DNA from: Novosphingobium sp. PP1Y
GTDB lineage: Bacteria; Pseudomonadota; Alphaproteobacteria; Sphingomonadales; Sphingomonadaceae
Length of the DNA: 64,000 nucleotides
Direction of reading: 5' to 3'
Assembly (NCBI RefSeq): GCF_000253255.1
Contig: NC_015580.1
Span: 3,237,001-3,301,000 of the forward strand
In this document: piece after piece, positions 43,607-51,494 of the stretch
How the letters are laid out: each line of letters begins with the position of its first letter
Numbering within the stretch: position 1 is the first letter of the stretch
The notes under the pieces: model-generated
The model's input: only the letters and a program-made list of their open reading frames with translations
The model's database searches: none
What the model was told of the DNA's origin: nothing
Position numbers and translations under genes: made by a program

Positions 43607-44263
43607 TCAAACCGCACGCGACTGAAGCGCGTGATACCCACCGGCGCGCCGGGCTTCGTCCAGGCGCATTCCCGCATCAACGGCGGCGAGAATTGCCCTT
43701 TCGGCGGCTTCTACTTCTTCGGCGATCGCGACGACTTCCTCAACCCGGCCCGCCGGAATCGCGACGACCCCATCGGAATCCCCCACCAGCCAATCGCCGG
43801 GCTCGATCCGCACCTCTACAAGTTGGATCGGCACACCATAAGCATGCGCGGTGGATCTATCTTTGGCAGTCCGCATTGTGACGCTGCGGGAAAATACAGG
43901 GTATTTCAGCGAAACACAGCAATCGCTGTCTCGGCAGACACCATCGATCACCGTGCCTGCGACACCTTTCTTGTGCGCCACGCGGGTCAAAATATCGCCC
44001 CAGACGGTCTGATCCAATTTACCGCCGTTGTCGATTGCGACCACTGCCCCTTCGGGCACGTCGTCGATATAGTCTCCGACTATTCCGTGAGTCAGTCCGA
44101 CCGGAAGCATCTGTACCGTGAAGGCTGGTCCCGCAAACTTCATCCCCCGTGCTACCGGCAGGATTCCAATCGCCTGGCCGCTGATCGCCAGACGATCCAG
44201 CGCATCGGACAAGGCGGTTACACCCACTGCATTCAACCGCCTAACGAGTGTTTCCTCGTTCAT
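43607..44263 (-). CDS. RraA/HMG-CHA aldolase-like protein (copy 2)
   Basis: A 218-residue member of the RraA-like fold family that includes the class II pyruvate aldolases for 4-hydroxy-4-methyl-2-oxoglutarate and 4-carboxy-4-hydroxy-2-oxoadipate. Typical blocks are AGPAFTVQML, GDYIDDVPEGAVVAIDN, WGDILTRVAHKKGVAGTVID with the Arg-Asp pair VCRDSDCC, and a C-terminal GDSDGVVAIPA. An aldolase role would yield pyruvate from a ring-cleavage acid; a non-enzymatic RraA role is less likely in this context. It is last in its operon, 12 bases after the paralogue. Confidence 0.82.
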   Translation of the reverse strand: MNEETLVRRLNAVGVTALSDALDRLAISGQAIGILPVARGMKFAGPAFTVQMLPVGLTHGIVGDYIDDVPEGAVVAIDNGGKLDQTVWGDILTRVAHKKGVAGTVIDGVCRDSDCCVSLKYPVFSRSVTMRTAKDRSTAHAYGVPIQLVEVRIEPGDWLVGDSDGVVAIPAGRVEEVVAIAEEVEAAERAILAAVDAGMRLDEARRAGGYHALQSRAV

Positions 44264-44275
44264 CGCTTTCCCTGC

Positions 44276-44953
44276 CTATTTCAACATGTCTTCGTAGTTC
44301 GCGCCCATCACCTGATCAATTGGAGCGCCTTGCTCAAGCGCAGCGATCATGGCTGTTTCACGGCAATGGATGCGCTCCGCCTCCGTGAGCACTTCGTCCA
44401 GGTGTTGCTGTTTGAAGAACACGACGCCGCTTCCATCCGCCACAACCCAGTCCCCCGGGTTGACCACAATGCTGCCGATTGTAACGGGGCAGCCCCAGTC
44501 ATGCTCGGCGACCCGACCGCGCGCTGTAAGCGGAACAACTGCGCGGCCGAAGACCGGAAAACCAAGCTCGCTGCTTTCATCCAGATCGCGACAGGCACCG
44601 TCGACGATCACGCCGGCAACGCCGTTCCGAGCCGCTCCCCGGCTTAGCAAGCCGCCCCAGCCAGAGGCATCGGTCCTTCCGCGATGCTCGACGACCACGA
44701 TCTCACCCGGTTGTGCCGCCATGATGGCAGAGGCACCCAGGTGCCGTTTGGGCAGTCCTTCGATAGCCGGTCCGAGTTTCACGGTCACAACCCTGCCGGA
44801 AATGCGCTGCCTCTTTGCGGTCAACCGGACGAGACCCGGGACGGCCCCGCGGAGACCGAGTTTGTCGAGCGCGTCTGAAATGGTGCAAGTGTCAAAGGCG
44901 GCGACACGCTGGGCAGCTGCCGCATAAGCCGTAGGTGAGATGTCTTCAGGCAT
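44276..44953 (-). CDS. RraA/HMG-CHA aldolase-like protein (copy 1)
   Basis: A 225-residue paralogue of the next gene: DALDKLGLRGAVPGL, GRVVTVKLGPAIEG, GGLLSRGAARNGVAGVIVDG with ACRDLDE, and VVADGSGVVFFK. Two different copies side by side may form a hetero-oligomer or act on two substrates. Its start overlaps the end of the RidA-like gene by 8 bases. The family chemistry is known from protocatechuate 4,5- and gallate pathways, but neither a dioxygenase nor a hydratase of those routes is in the window. Confidence 0.82.
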   Translation of the reverse strand: MPEDISPTAYAAAAQRVAAFDTCTISDALDKLGLRGAVPGLVRLTAKRQRISGRVVTVKLGPAIEGLPKRHLGASAIMAAQPGEIVVVEHRGRTDASGWGGLLSRGAARNGVAGVIVDGACRDLDESSELGFPVFGRAVVPLTARGRVAEHDWGCPVTIGSIVVNPGDWVVADGSGVVFFKQQHLDEVLTEAERIHCRETAMIAALEQGAPIDQVMGANYEDMLK

Positions 44954-45350
44954 CGTTCGGCACCATCGCTATGGCTTCGCACTGCACCAGCATGTTGCCC
45001 GGGAGGTCACCGTAAACCAGCATATGCCGGGCTGGCCGCGACGAGGGATCGGGAAAGTGCGTGAGCCACAATTCGTTGATTGCCGGCCTAAGCTCTTTCG
45101 TCTTCACGTAGAAGGTCAGTTTGGCAACATCGTCGAAACGCGCGCCGGCTGCTGCCAAGATACGGCCCAGGTGCCAGAAGGTCAGGCGGACTTGATCGAC
45201 AGCGTCTGCCGCCACTTCACCGGTTGCCGGATCCAAACCGTAGACCCCACCTGTCACGACAAGACGGTCTACCCGGCTCGCGGCAGGGATCGGATTGCCG
45301 GAATGGTGAAGGCCTTCAACTTCGATGCTGCGTCGTGTCACGATCCCCAA
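44946..45350 (-). CDS. RidA/YjgF-family protein (possible 2-aminomuconate-type deaminase)
   Basis: A 134-residue RidA-fold protein: DRLVVTGGVYGLDPATGEV, VRLTFWHLGRILAAAGAR, LTFYVKTKELRPAINE and a conserved Arg region SRPARHMLVYGDL with final QCEAIAMV. RidA proteins hydrolyse enamine/imine intermediates; some catabolic members are 2-aminomuconate deaminases. The upstream amidohydrolase belongs to the family of 2-amino-3-carboxymuconate-semialdehyde decarboxylase, which would fit that role, but this is inference. The start is TTG at 45350 or GTG at 45341. Confidence 0.8.
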   Translation of the reverse strand: MGIVTRRSIEVEGLHHSGNPIPAASRVDRLVVTGGVYGLDPATGEVAADAVDQVRLTFWHLGRILAAAGARFDDVAKLTFYVKTKELRPAINELWLTHFPDPSSRPARHMLVYGDLPGNMLVQCEAIAMVPNDA

Positions 45351-45416
45351 TCCTTGAGAGCGACCTGTCGAATTACCCGAAGTCGCGGAAAATCTGCATC
45401 GTCGCCAAGCACGTAA

Positions 45417-46426
45417 TCAAACGTCGAGACGCGAAAACAATCGACGGGCATTGCCTTCGAAAACACCGTTTAGCGCAGCCTGGTCAAGTGAAGGAAGCGC
45501 CTCGATCACCGGCTTGAGATCGTCGTAGTGGCGCCCTGAAACAGGATTGATGCCGTCTCCTGATCCGGGTCTTTCCGTTCCGAAACAGCATCGGTCGTGT
45601 CCCACGGTCTTGAACAGAAGCGCGAGCGAATCTGGGTTATGAAGCACCGTATCAAACCAGAACTTTCGTAGAATTTCATCAAATTGGGGTGCATCGGCAG
45701 CGATACGCCCCTGAGCACGGGCCATTTCCCGATGCGAGCGCCACCGTCCGATCTGGTAGGGAATGGGACCGCCGCCATGGCTAATCATCAACTTGAGGTC
45801 GGGGAACCGGTCGAACACGTCGGCCCGGTATATGAGGTAATCGCCAGTCCCTCTTCCGCAATGAAATGCTCATCATAGGTCTCGCGCCCGTTGCAGCATT
45901 GTCCCGAATGGATATGGGCAGGAAGATCCAACTCACACAATTTCTCGTACAGCGGGTACCAATAGGGATCGCCGAGCGGAGGCGATCCGTTCATCCCCTC
46001 ACTGGGGTCAGGGTTCAGCAAGACGCCCACGAAACCAAGCTCATCCACCACTCGCTCGATTTCTTCGAATAACGAGGTGACCGGCCGATCGACTTGCTGC
46101 GGCAAGGCTCCCACTCCCCGGAAGCGATTCGGATGCATCCGAACTGTCCGGGCAATCATGTCGTTTGTGTCACTTGTCCAGTCGACGATGTCATTCCACC
46201 GGGCAGTTCCATTCAAGGTCAGGAAAGGTCGAGGGGAAAGCAACTGCAGGTCGGTCCCCACCGCATCCATGATCCTGACGTTCTGGTCCGCGCTTTCTTC
46301 CAGCAGACGATCGGACACCTGCGCACGATAGCTGCTACCATATTGCCCCCCTGAAACCACAAGATTGCTCCTGTGCGCGTAGAGCGCCGCAGGCGCGACA
46401 AGGTGAGCATGAGCGTCGATTATCAT
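45417..46426 (-). pseudogene. amidohydrolase (ACMSD / LigW-like decarboxylase family) with frameshift
   Basis: Two frames together make one protein of about 335 residues. The N-terminal part starts MIIDAHAHLVAP (HxH metal site) and has GVGALPQQVDRP, LDLPAHIHSGQC and HFIAEEGLAI. After that the frame is lost. The C-terminal part resumes one frame away as VFDRFPDLKLMISHGGG, with FWFDTVLHNPDSL and the metal-binding D-type region CFGTERPGSG. Restoring one base in the run near 45835-45838 would rejoin them. It is either a recent inactivation or a sequence error. The family decarboxylates or hydrolyses aromatic-pathway acids. Confidence 0.85.
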
Positions 46427-46492
46427 TGCTTTGCGATCTTTCAGAGAAGTCCGGCCCCGGCTGGCGCTTTCAGCAATGTTCAGCAGCCGATA

Positions 46493-46990
46493 TCAAATCG
46501 GATATACCAGATACCGGGGCAGAACGGACGTATCGAGCTCGGCCCGTCTGGACAGCAGCTTCAACGCACCGGCTTTTTCCAAACGGATGGTATCCAGATA
46601 TTGACCCGCAGCCAGAACCTGGGTGATGCCGCTATCGGTGGGCGTCATGAAGACCGAGAAATTCGATCGCATCGAAATAGTAGAGGCATCGACGCGTTGA
46701 TACGCGACGCGCTGGACGAAGTGACGGGTGCGATAGTCCTGGAACGTACCGACCCAGATATCGTTCACGAAAGTGACGCGATCCTCGAGCCGGGATCGGC
46801 AATCGTCGTACATGAAACCCAGGGCGAGACCATTTTCCGAATTTTCGGCCGCACGGCAGATATAGGAGGCCGCGTCTTCCTCGGCATAGTTGGCGAGCCA
46901 GCCCTCCATGTCCTTGCCGTCAAGCGCGCTGGAGTCCGCCAGCAGAAGAGCGTCGAGCGCGGCCTCGAGCGCAGTGTCGGTCTGTGTCAT
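46493..46990 (-). CDS. ring-hydroxylating dioxygenase beta subunit (benzoate/anthranilate type)
   Basis: A 165-residue small subunit: LLLADSSALDGKDMEGWLAN, YICRAAENSENGLALGFMYD and SRLEDRV, IWVGTFQDYRTRHFV, with a final RRAELDTSVLPRYLVYPI. The length and pattern fit BenB/AntB-type subunits. Its ATG overlaps the alpha-subunit stop by 4 bases, so the pair is translationally coupled. Confidence 0.88.
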   Translation of the reverse strand: MTQTDTALEAALDALLLADSSALDGKDMEGWLANYAEEDAASYICRAAENSENGLALGFMYDDCRSRLEDRVTFVNDIWVGTFQDYRTRHFVQRVAYQRVDASTISMRSNFSVFMTPTDSGITQVLAAGQYLDTIRLEKAGALKLLSRRAELDTSVLPRYLVYPI

Positions 46991-48162
46991 GCCTCGGCCC
47001 TCTCGAAACCCATTACCGACCGGTAATATTCCCAGCGGGGAAGATTGCCGCTCTCGTCGTTCTGGAGGAACTCCGACTCCAGCTTCGACTGGTCGTGCAC
47101 GCCCTTCTGGAAAATCGCATTCCCAGGCGTGTGGTTGCCAATATGGATGCGATGGAAGATCGATGCGTCTTCCATGCTGATCAGGCCGCAGGGTCCCAGC
47201 AAGTTGGAGCTTTGCCGCAGACGATGAAGGACCATGTCCTCATCGTCGTCTTGGTGCGCGAAATAGGCGTAGTGAACTTCCACCGTCTCTTCGTCGATGG
47301 GTGTCGCGAAGCGCAGGTTGATCACATCGAGATGCTTGGTCGAGACGAAGGTCGGGAAAAGCATAACAATGCGCGAGCCGACCGCAGGGTCCTGCCCCTT
47401 GAAGGCGATCAGCGATTCGTCCTTCAGCACCGTCGGACCACTGACCACCGAAAGCGCCGATTCGAAACAGACGTGGCCATGTTTCGTCGCGGCGAACTGG
47501 CGTCCCTTGCCGCCTTGCCAGTTGAGCATCTTGAATGCCTGGTGGAGCAATGGCGCATGATAGCCATCATTGTCGGTATAGGACTTCCAGTTGCTGTCGT
47601 AGCGCACCTTCTGATAGCCCAGCAGCTTGAGCCTGCCGTCCCCGCCGAGGAGTTCGCGCAAGGTGTTCTGCGAATCGCCGAGGAACTCCGTCAACGTTTC
47701 AGTTTCCGCCGAAAGGGTCACGAAAATCAGGCCATAGAAACTGTCGAACCGGGGCTGCGCCAGGGGATAGTCGGACTTGTCGAAGCCGGGCAGAAAATCG
47801 CGATGGTTGGGGCAACCGACCAGATCGCCCTTCGCATCGAACAGCCAGCGGTGATAGGGGCATTCGAATTCGGTCTTGTTCCCCATCACCGCGGTTTCGA
47901 GCTGGTTGCCGCGATGCGAACAGGCGTTGTAAAACACCCGCACCACGCCTTCCCTGTCGCGGGCGATCAGCAGCGGAACGCCGGCCAAGCGGAAGGTCTT
48001 GAAATCGCCTGGATTGGGCAATTCGCTTTCATGCGCGACCGGGTGCCATTCCTGCCCGAAAAAGATGCGCTTCATCTCTTCCGCGTAGATGTCCTTGCGG
48101 GTGAACGCCGCCTTTGGAACCTCGTTGAAGTTCTTGGGCCAGGTCAAGTCAATTTCGGTCAT
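46987..48162 (-). CDS. Rieske dioxygenase alpha subunit (salicylate/anthranilate/benzoate type)
   Basis: A 391-residue oxygenase large subunit, shorter than the biphenyl-type alphas in this window. The Rieske ligands are Cys81, His83, Cys101 and His104 (NACSHRGNQ and CPYHRWLF). The mononuclear iron site is NDGYHAPLLHQAF. It differs from the other alphas in the CPYHRW motif and in its HLDVINLRFATPIDEETV strand. It starts after a perfect AGGAGG. The upstream neighbour is a NahE-type hydratase-aldolase and the divergent gene is a XylL-type diol dehydrogenase, which argues for a carboxylated ring as substrate. Confidence 0.9.
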   Translation of the reverse strand: MTEIDLTWPKNFNEVPKAAFTRKDIYAEEMKRIFFGQEWHPVAHESELPNPGDFKTFRLAGVPLLIARDREGVVRVFYNACSHRGNQLETAVMGNKTEFECPYHRWLFDAKGDLVGCPNHRDFLPGFDKSDYPLAQPRFDSFYGLIFVTLSAETETLTEFLGDSQNTLRELLGGDGRLKLLGYQKVRYDSNWKSYTDNDGYHAPLLHQAFKMLNWQGGKGRQFAATKHGHVCFESALSVVSGPTVLKDESLIAFKGQDPAVGSRIVMLFPTFVSTKHLDVINLRFATPIDEETVEVHYAYFAHQDDDEDMVLHRLRQSSNLLGPCGLISMEDASIFHRIHIGNHTPGNAIFQKGVHDQSKLESEFLQNDESGNLPRWEYYRSVMGFERAEA

Positions 48163-48172
48163 CGCAATCCTC

Positions 48173-49174
48173 CTAGGCAGCAGCGCCCAATGCTTCGGCT
48201 TCGAGCGCTTTGCCCAGTTCGGCCCACATCTGACCGGACTTGCGCGCGCCCGCCAGATAGGGCTCCGGACAGAGATGGTAGGGCGGACGCACAGGTCCGG
48301 CCTTCATCCAGCCACCGGCGTCCATCCGCGCCTTTTCAAGCGCAATGTTGTAGGTCGAGAATTCCTTGAAGCTGCCGTTCGGGAACAAGGGGGCTGCGGT
48401 CGGGCCGAGGCGGCCCATGAACGCCTTGGCCGCGCTCCAGTCGCCGGTTGCGCGGGCCTGGGCGACCAGGTCGCGCAGGGTGGTCGTCACCAGCGGGTGG
48501 CAGACCGCTCCGCTCGACCAGAAAGCGTCGACCGAATCATCCATCCGCGCCGCGCCATAATAGTCGAAGTCGATCGGCAGCAGCTTGATCCGACCGCGGA
48601 TCGCGGCCAGGTCGGGCAAGAGGTTGGCGACGCCGATATATTTGGCGGTCACGACCTGAGGAATTTCAGCCACCTGGGCCCAGAACGCACGCGGGAAATC
48701 GAATTTGAAGGCTTCCGGGTTCGCATAGATCGCGATGTTCATTTCCGGCACGGCCTCGGCAACATCCTTGTAGAATTGGACAGCGACGTCGAGGCTGGGC
48801 GCGCACCACATCGGCACGCCAAGCATCGTGCCGTCGGCACCGAGCGCGAGCGCTTCCCGCGTCAGCGCCACCGTATCGCGGGTGTTGATGCAGGTCGTGC
48901 CGACGAAGACCGGAACCCGACCGGCCGCCGCGTCGATCAGTGCACGCATGAAGTCCAGCTTTTCGTCATGGGTCATGGTCGCGGCTTCGCCCAGCGTTCC
49001 CATGCTCAGGATGCCGTCGATTCCGGCATCGATCAGCCCGTTGACCACGCGAGCGGTTTCATCGAGATCGACGGTTTTGGTCGCACGCCAGTCTGACGCG
49101 TTATCCTTGGACGGGGTCGGAATGATTGCCCAAGCGCCCTTGACATCGGTGGCGCTCAACAAAGTCTTTGCCAT
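48173..49174 (-). CDS. nahE: trans-o-hydroxybenzylidenepyruvate hydratase-aldolase (NahE/PhnE type)
   Basis: A class I pyruvate aldolase of 333 residues, close to known NahE/PhnE proteins along its length: TPSKDNASDWRATKTVDLDE (20 residues), MGTLGEAATMT, GTMLGVPMWCAPSLD, IYANPEAFKFDFPRAFWAQ (Tyr150) and VVTAKYIG with Schiff-base Lys178, ending in EKARMDAGGWMKAGPVRPPY (20 residues). NahE splits hydroxybenzylidenepyruvate into salicylaldehyde and pyruvate in naphthalene and PAH breakdown. It leads the minus-strand operon running to 43607. A substrate with a different side chain is possible. Confidence 0.88.
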   Translation of the reverse strand: MAKTLLSATDVKGAWAIIPTPSKDNASDWRATKTVDLDETARVVNGLIDAGIDGILSMGTLGEAATMTHDEKLDFMRALIDAAAGRVPVFVGTTCINTRDTVALTREALALGADGTMLGVPMWCAPSLDVAVQFYKDVAEAVPEMNIAIYANPEAFKFDFPRAFWAQVAEIPQVVTAKYIGVANLLPDLAAIRGRIKLLPIDFDYYGAARMDDSVDAFWSSGAVCHPLVTTTLRDLVAQARATGDWSAAKAFMGRLGPTAAPLFPNGSFKEFSTYNIALEKARMDAGGWMKAGPVRPPYHLCPEPYLAGARKSGQMWAELGKALEAEALGAAA

Positions 49175-49224
49175 GGCTCATGCTCTCCCATTGGATATAG
49201 CCCGCCTAAAGCGGGACGTTCCCC

Positions 49225-49240
49225 ATTGTGTAATGCTTTT
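49225..49240. promoter_or_regulatory. weak, partial copy of the shared operator motif
   Basis: ATTGTGTAATGCTTTT lies between the divergent nahE-type and XylL-type genes. One half matches the 51447 site (ATTGT-x-TAATG) but the other half is degenerate. A weak candidate only. Confidence 0.25.
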
Positions 49241-49349
49241 CCTTATGTCACTTCAAGTCCTAATATCGGGCTCTTGCCGCTAATGGCAGGATTTGCCGAA
49301 GATCGAACAGGTCTCGTTTCGCCGGGACGAACGAAGGGAGGATGTGGAC

Positions 49350-50135
49350 GTGACTTTGCTGAATCGATTCCATGACAAGGTGGCGGTGGTCACGGGGGGC
49401 GCGCAAGGGATTGGCCTGGCGACCGCGAGGCGCCTGGCCGGGGAAGGCGCCAGCGTCGTGATCGCCGACCGCGCAGCGGAGGCGGCCGAGGCTTCGGCTG
49501 CACAGCTCAAGGCGGAAGGCAGCAATGCCCTGGCAGTCGCGGTGGACCTGGAACATTGCGAAGGCGCTGTCGAGCTGTATCAGACGGTCATTGATCGCTT
49601 CGGGCGAATCGACGTCGCTGTCCACAACGTCGGCGGCACGATCTGGGCCAAGCCTTACTGGGACTACACCCCGCAGGAAATCACCGCGGAAATCAACCGG
49701 TCGCTGTGGCCGACCCTGTGGTGCTGCCACGCGGTTCTGCCCCACATGCTGGCGGCAGGGCGCGGGGCGATCGTCAACATCGGCTCGGTTGCGACACGCG
49801 GCGTCAACCGGGTCCCCTATGCCGCCGCAAAGGGCGGGGTCGCCGCGCTGACCGCAGCCCTCTCACTTGAGCTCGAAGCCAGCGGCATCCGCGTCAACTG
49901 CGTCGCGCCGGGCGGGGTCAACGTGACCAGGGTCACCCCCCGCAATCCGGCTGCGCCCACCGAAGCGGATCGCCTGGGCTTCAGCCAGGTGATCGAACAG
50001 ACGCTGCGCGATACGCCGATGGCCCGCTTTGGCGAGCCCGAGGAACTGGCCGCGGCGATCTGCTTTTTCGCCTCCGACGATGCGTCCTACGTCACAGGCC
50101 AGACACTTTTCGTCGCCGGGGGCGGCATCGGCTGA
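49350..50135 (+). CDS. xylL: cis-1,2-dihydroxycyclohexadiene-carboxylate dehydrogenase (BenD/XylL)
   Basis: A short-chain dehydrogenase of 261 residues that rearomatises the benzoate/toluate cis-diol to catechol. The cofactor loop is TGGAQGIG (residues 15-22), with the family-specific stretch VHNVGGTIWAKPYWDY and SLWPTLWCCHAVL, catalytic Ser146, Tyr157 and Lys161 (GSVATRGVNRVPYAAAKGG). These specific blocks distinguish BenD/XylL from other SDRs. The start is GTG (VTLLNRFHDK) with AAGGGAGG 8 bases upstream. It is divergent from the nahE operon and convergent with the reductase gene. Confidence 0.9.
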   Translation: MTLLNRFHDKVAVVTGGAQGIGLATARRLAGEGASVVIADRAAEAAEASAAQLKAEGSNALAVAVDLEHCEGAVELYQTVIDRFGRIDVAVHNVGGTIWAKPYWDYTPQEITAEINRSLWPTLWCCHAVLPHMLAAGRGAIVNIGSVATRGVNRVPYAAAKGGVAALTAALSLELEASGIRVNCVAPGGVNVTRVTPRNPAAPTEADRLGFSQVIEQTLRDTPMARFGEPEELAAAICFFASDDASYVTGQTLFVAGGGIG

Positions 50136-50151
50136 CCGCGCCGCGGGCTAA

Positions 50152-51377
50152 TCAGCTCGCCTGCTTGAGCAGATCCCGCAAGGACACACCTGCGTCGGCC
50201 AGGCTCGCAGCGCTGGCGCGGGCCCGGCGTTCAACGAGCCGTTTTCCCACCCCCATGTCGGGCGCGCGGTTGACTGTCAGCACACCTTCGATCGCCTGGC
50301 CGGCCAGGAAGAAGGCGACGAAGGCGTTGCTGTCCATCTCGCCGCGGATCGCCACCTCGGCATCCACCGGAATCTGCCCGCAGAACTGGATGTTGAGATC
50401 GAACTGGTCGCTCCAGTACCACATCGGCTTGCAGTAGGAGACCTCCTGCCCCAGCATCGCCAGAGCAGCCGCCTGCGCCTGGTCCGCCGCGTTCTGGTAG
50501 GTTTCCTGCCGGAACCGTCCGCCGAAAAACCCGTCCTGCTCGGCCACGTCGCCCGCCGCGAAAACCGCCGGGTTGCTGGTCTGGCAGCGACGGTCGACGA
50601 TGATCCCGTTGTTGACCCCGATCCCGGCATCGCGGGCCAGCGAAGTGGCCGGCACGATCCCCACCCCCACGATCACGGCATCGCACGGAATCACGGTGCC
50701 ATCGTCCGCCTCGACCGCGCTGACACGGTGCCGGCAAACCTGAAGCCGGTCACGCCGCAGTTGAAATGGGTCGCTACTCCCCGCTTGCGATGTTCCTCGC
50801 CCAGCCATTGCCCAAAGCGCCGGCCGAGCGCTCGCTCCATCGGCACCGGCATCGGCTCGACGACGGTGACCTTGCAGCCGAGTTTTACCGCACTGGCGGC
50901 GACTTCGGCGCCGATCACGCCCATCCCGACAATCACGATGCTGGCCCCTTCGCGCAGGTCGAGGGCCATGCGGGTCGCATCGTCGCGCGTACGCAGATAA
51001 TGGACGTTGGCGCAATCGGACCCGGCAAGGTTGAGCTTGCGGGCGTGGCCGCCCGTGGCGAGCAGAATCCGGTCCGCCTGAACCAATTCGCCGCCCGGCA
51101 GACGCACCCCGCCGCCCGCAAGGTCGATCGCTTCGGCGCGGGTGCCCAGGCGCATGTCGATACGGTTGTCGTCGTACCAGGCCTCGTCCTGGAGGAAGAA
51201 ATTGTCCGGGACGTTGGCCGGGTCCCACAGCACTTCCTTGGACAGCGGCGGACGTTCATAGGGACGCCAGGGTTCTTCGCCGATCAAGGTGATCCGCCCG
51301 TCGAACCCTGCCTGCCGCAGGGCTTCGACTGCGCGCCCGCCCGCCAGATTCGCACCAACAATCGCAATCGAGCGCAC
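50152..51377 (-). pseudogene. ferredoxin reductase (BphA4 / putidaredoxin-reductase type) with frameshift
   Basis: Two frames make one FAD/NAD protein of about 408 residues. The N-terminal part has the FAD loop AIVGANLAGGRAVEALRQAG, EEPWRPYERPPLSKEVL, and the NAD loop IVGMGVIGAEVAA. The C-terminal part has DAVIVGVGIVPAT, VFAAGDVAEQDG and the terminal YWSDQFDLNIQF. Between them the frame shifts near 50741-50745. Restoring one base there (TTCCAGG for TTCAGG) joins FQVCRHRVSAVEADDG. GTG start after GGGGAGAG. As the only such reductase here, its loss matters for the Rieske enzymes. Confidence 0.87.
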
Positions 51378-51446
51378 TAGGTTCTCTCCCCACTTTCTGT
51401 TTGCCACGTCCGGGCTGCTCGCCGCATCCCCAAATCAGCGGTTTTC

Positions 51447-51463
51447 GTTGCACATTATACAAT
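51447..51463. promoter_or_regulatory. copy of the shared 17-bp palindrome upstream of the reductase gene
   Basis: GTTGCACATTATACAAT; on the gene strand ATTGTATAATGTGCAAC, matching the 43513 palindrome at 14 of 17 positions. It lies 70-86 bases upstream of the reductase start codon. Confidence 0.6.
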
Positions 51464-51494
51464 CCATTTCAAGTGATGGATGCCAAGGCTCTCG

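Noticed and set aside
49225..49240. Fourth copy of the shared palindrome between nahE and xylL
   Set aside because: Only one half matches; kept as a low-confidence feature but not counted as support for the regulon.
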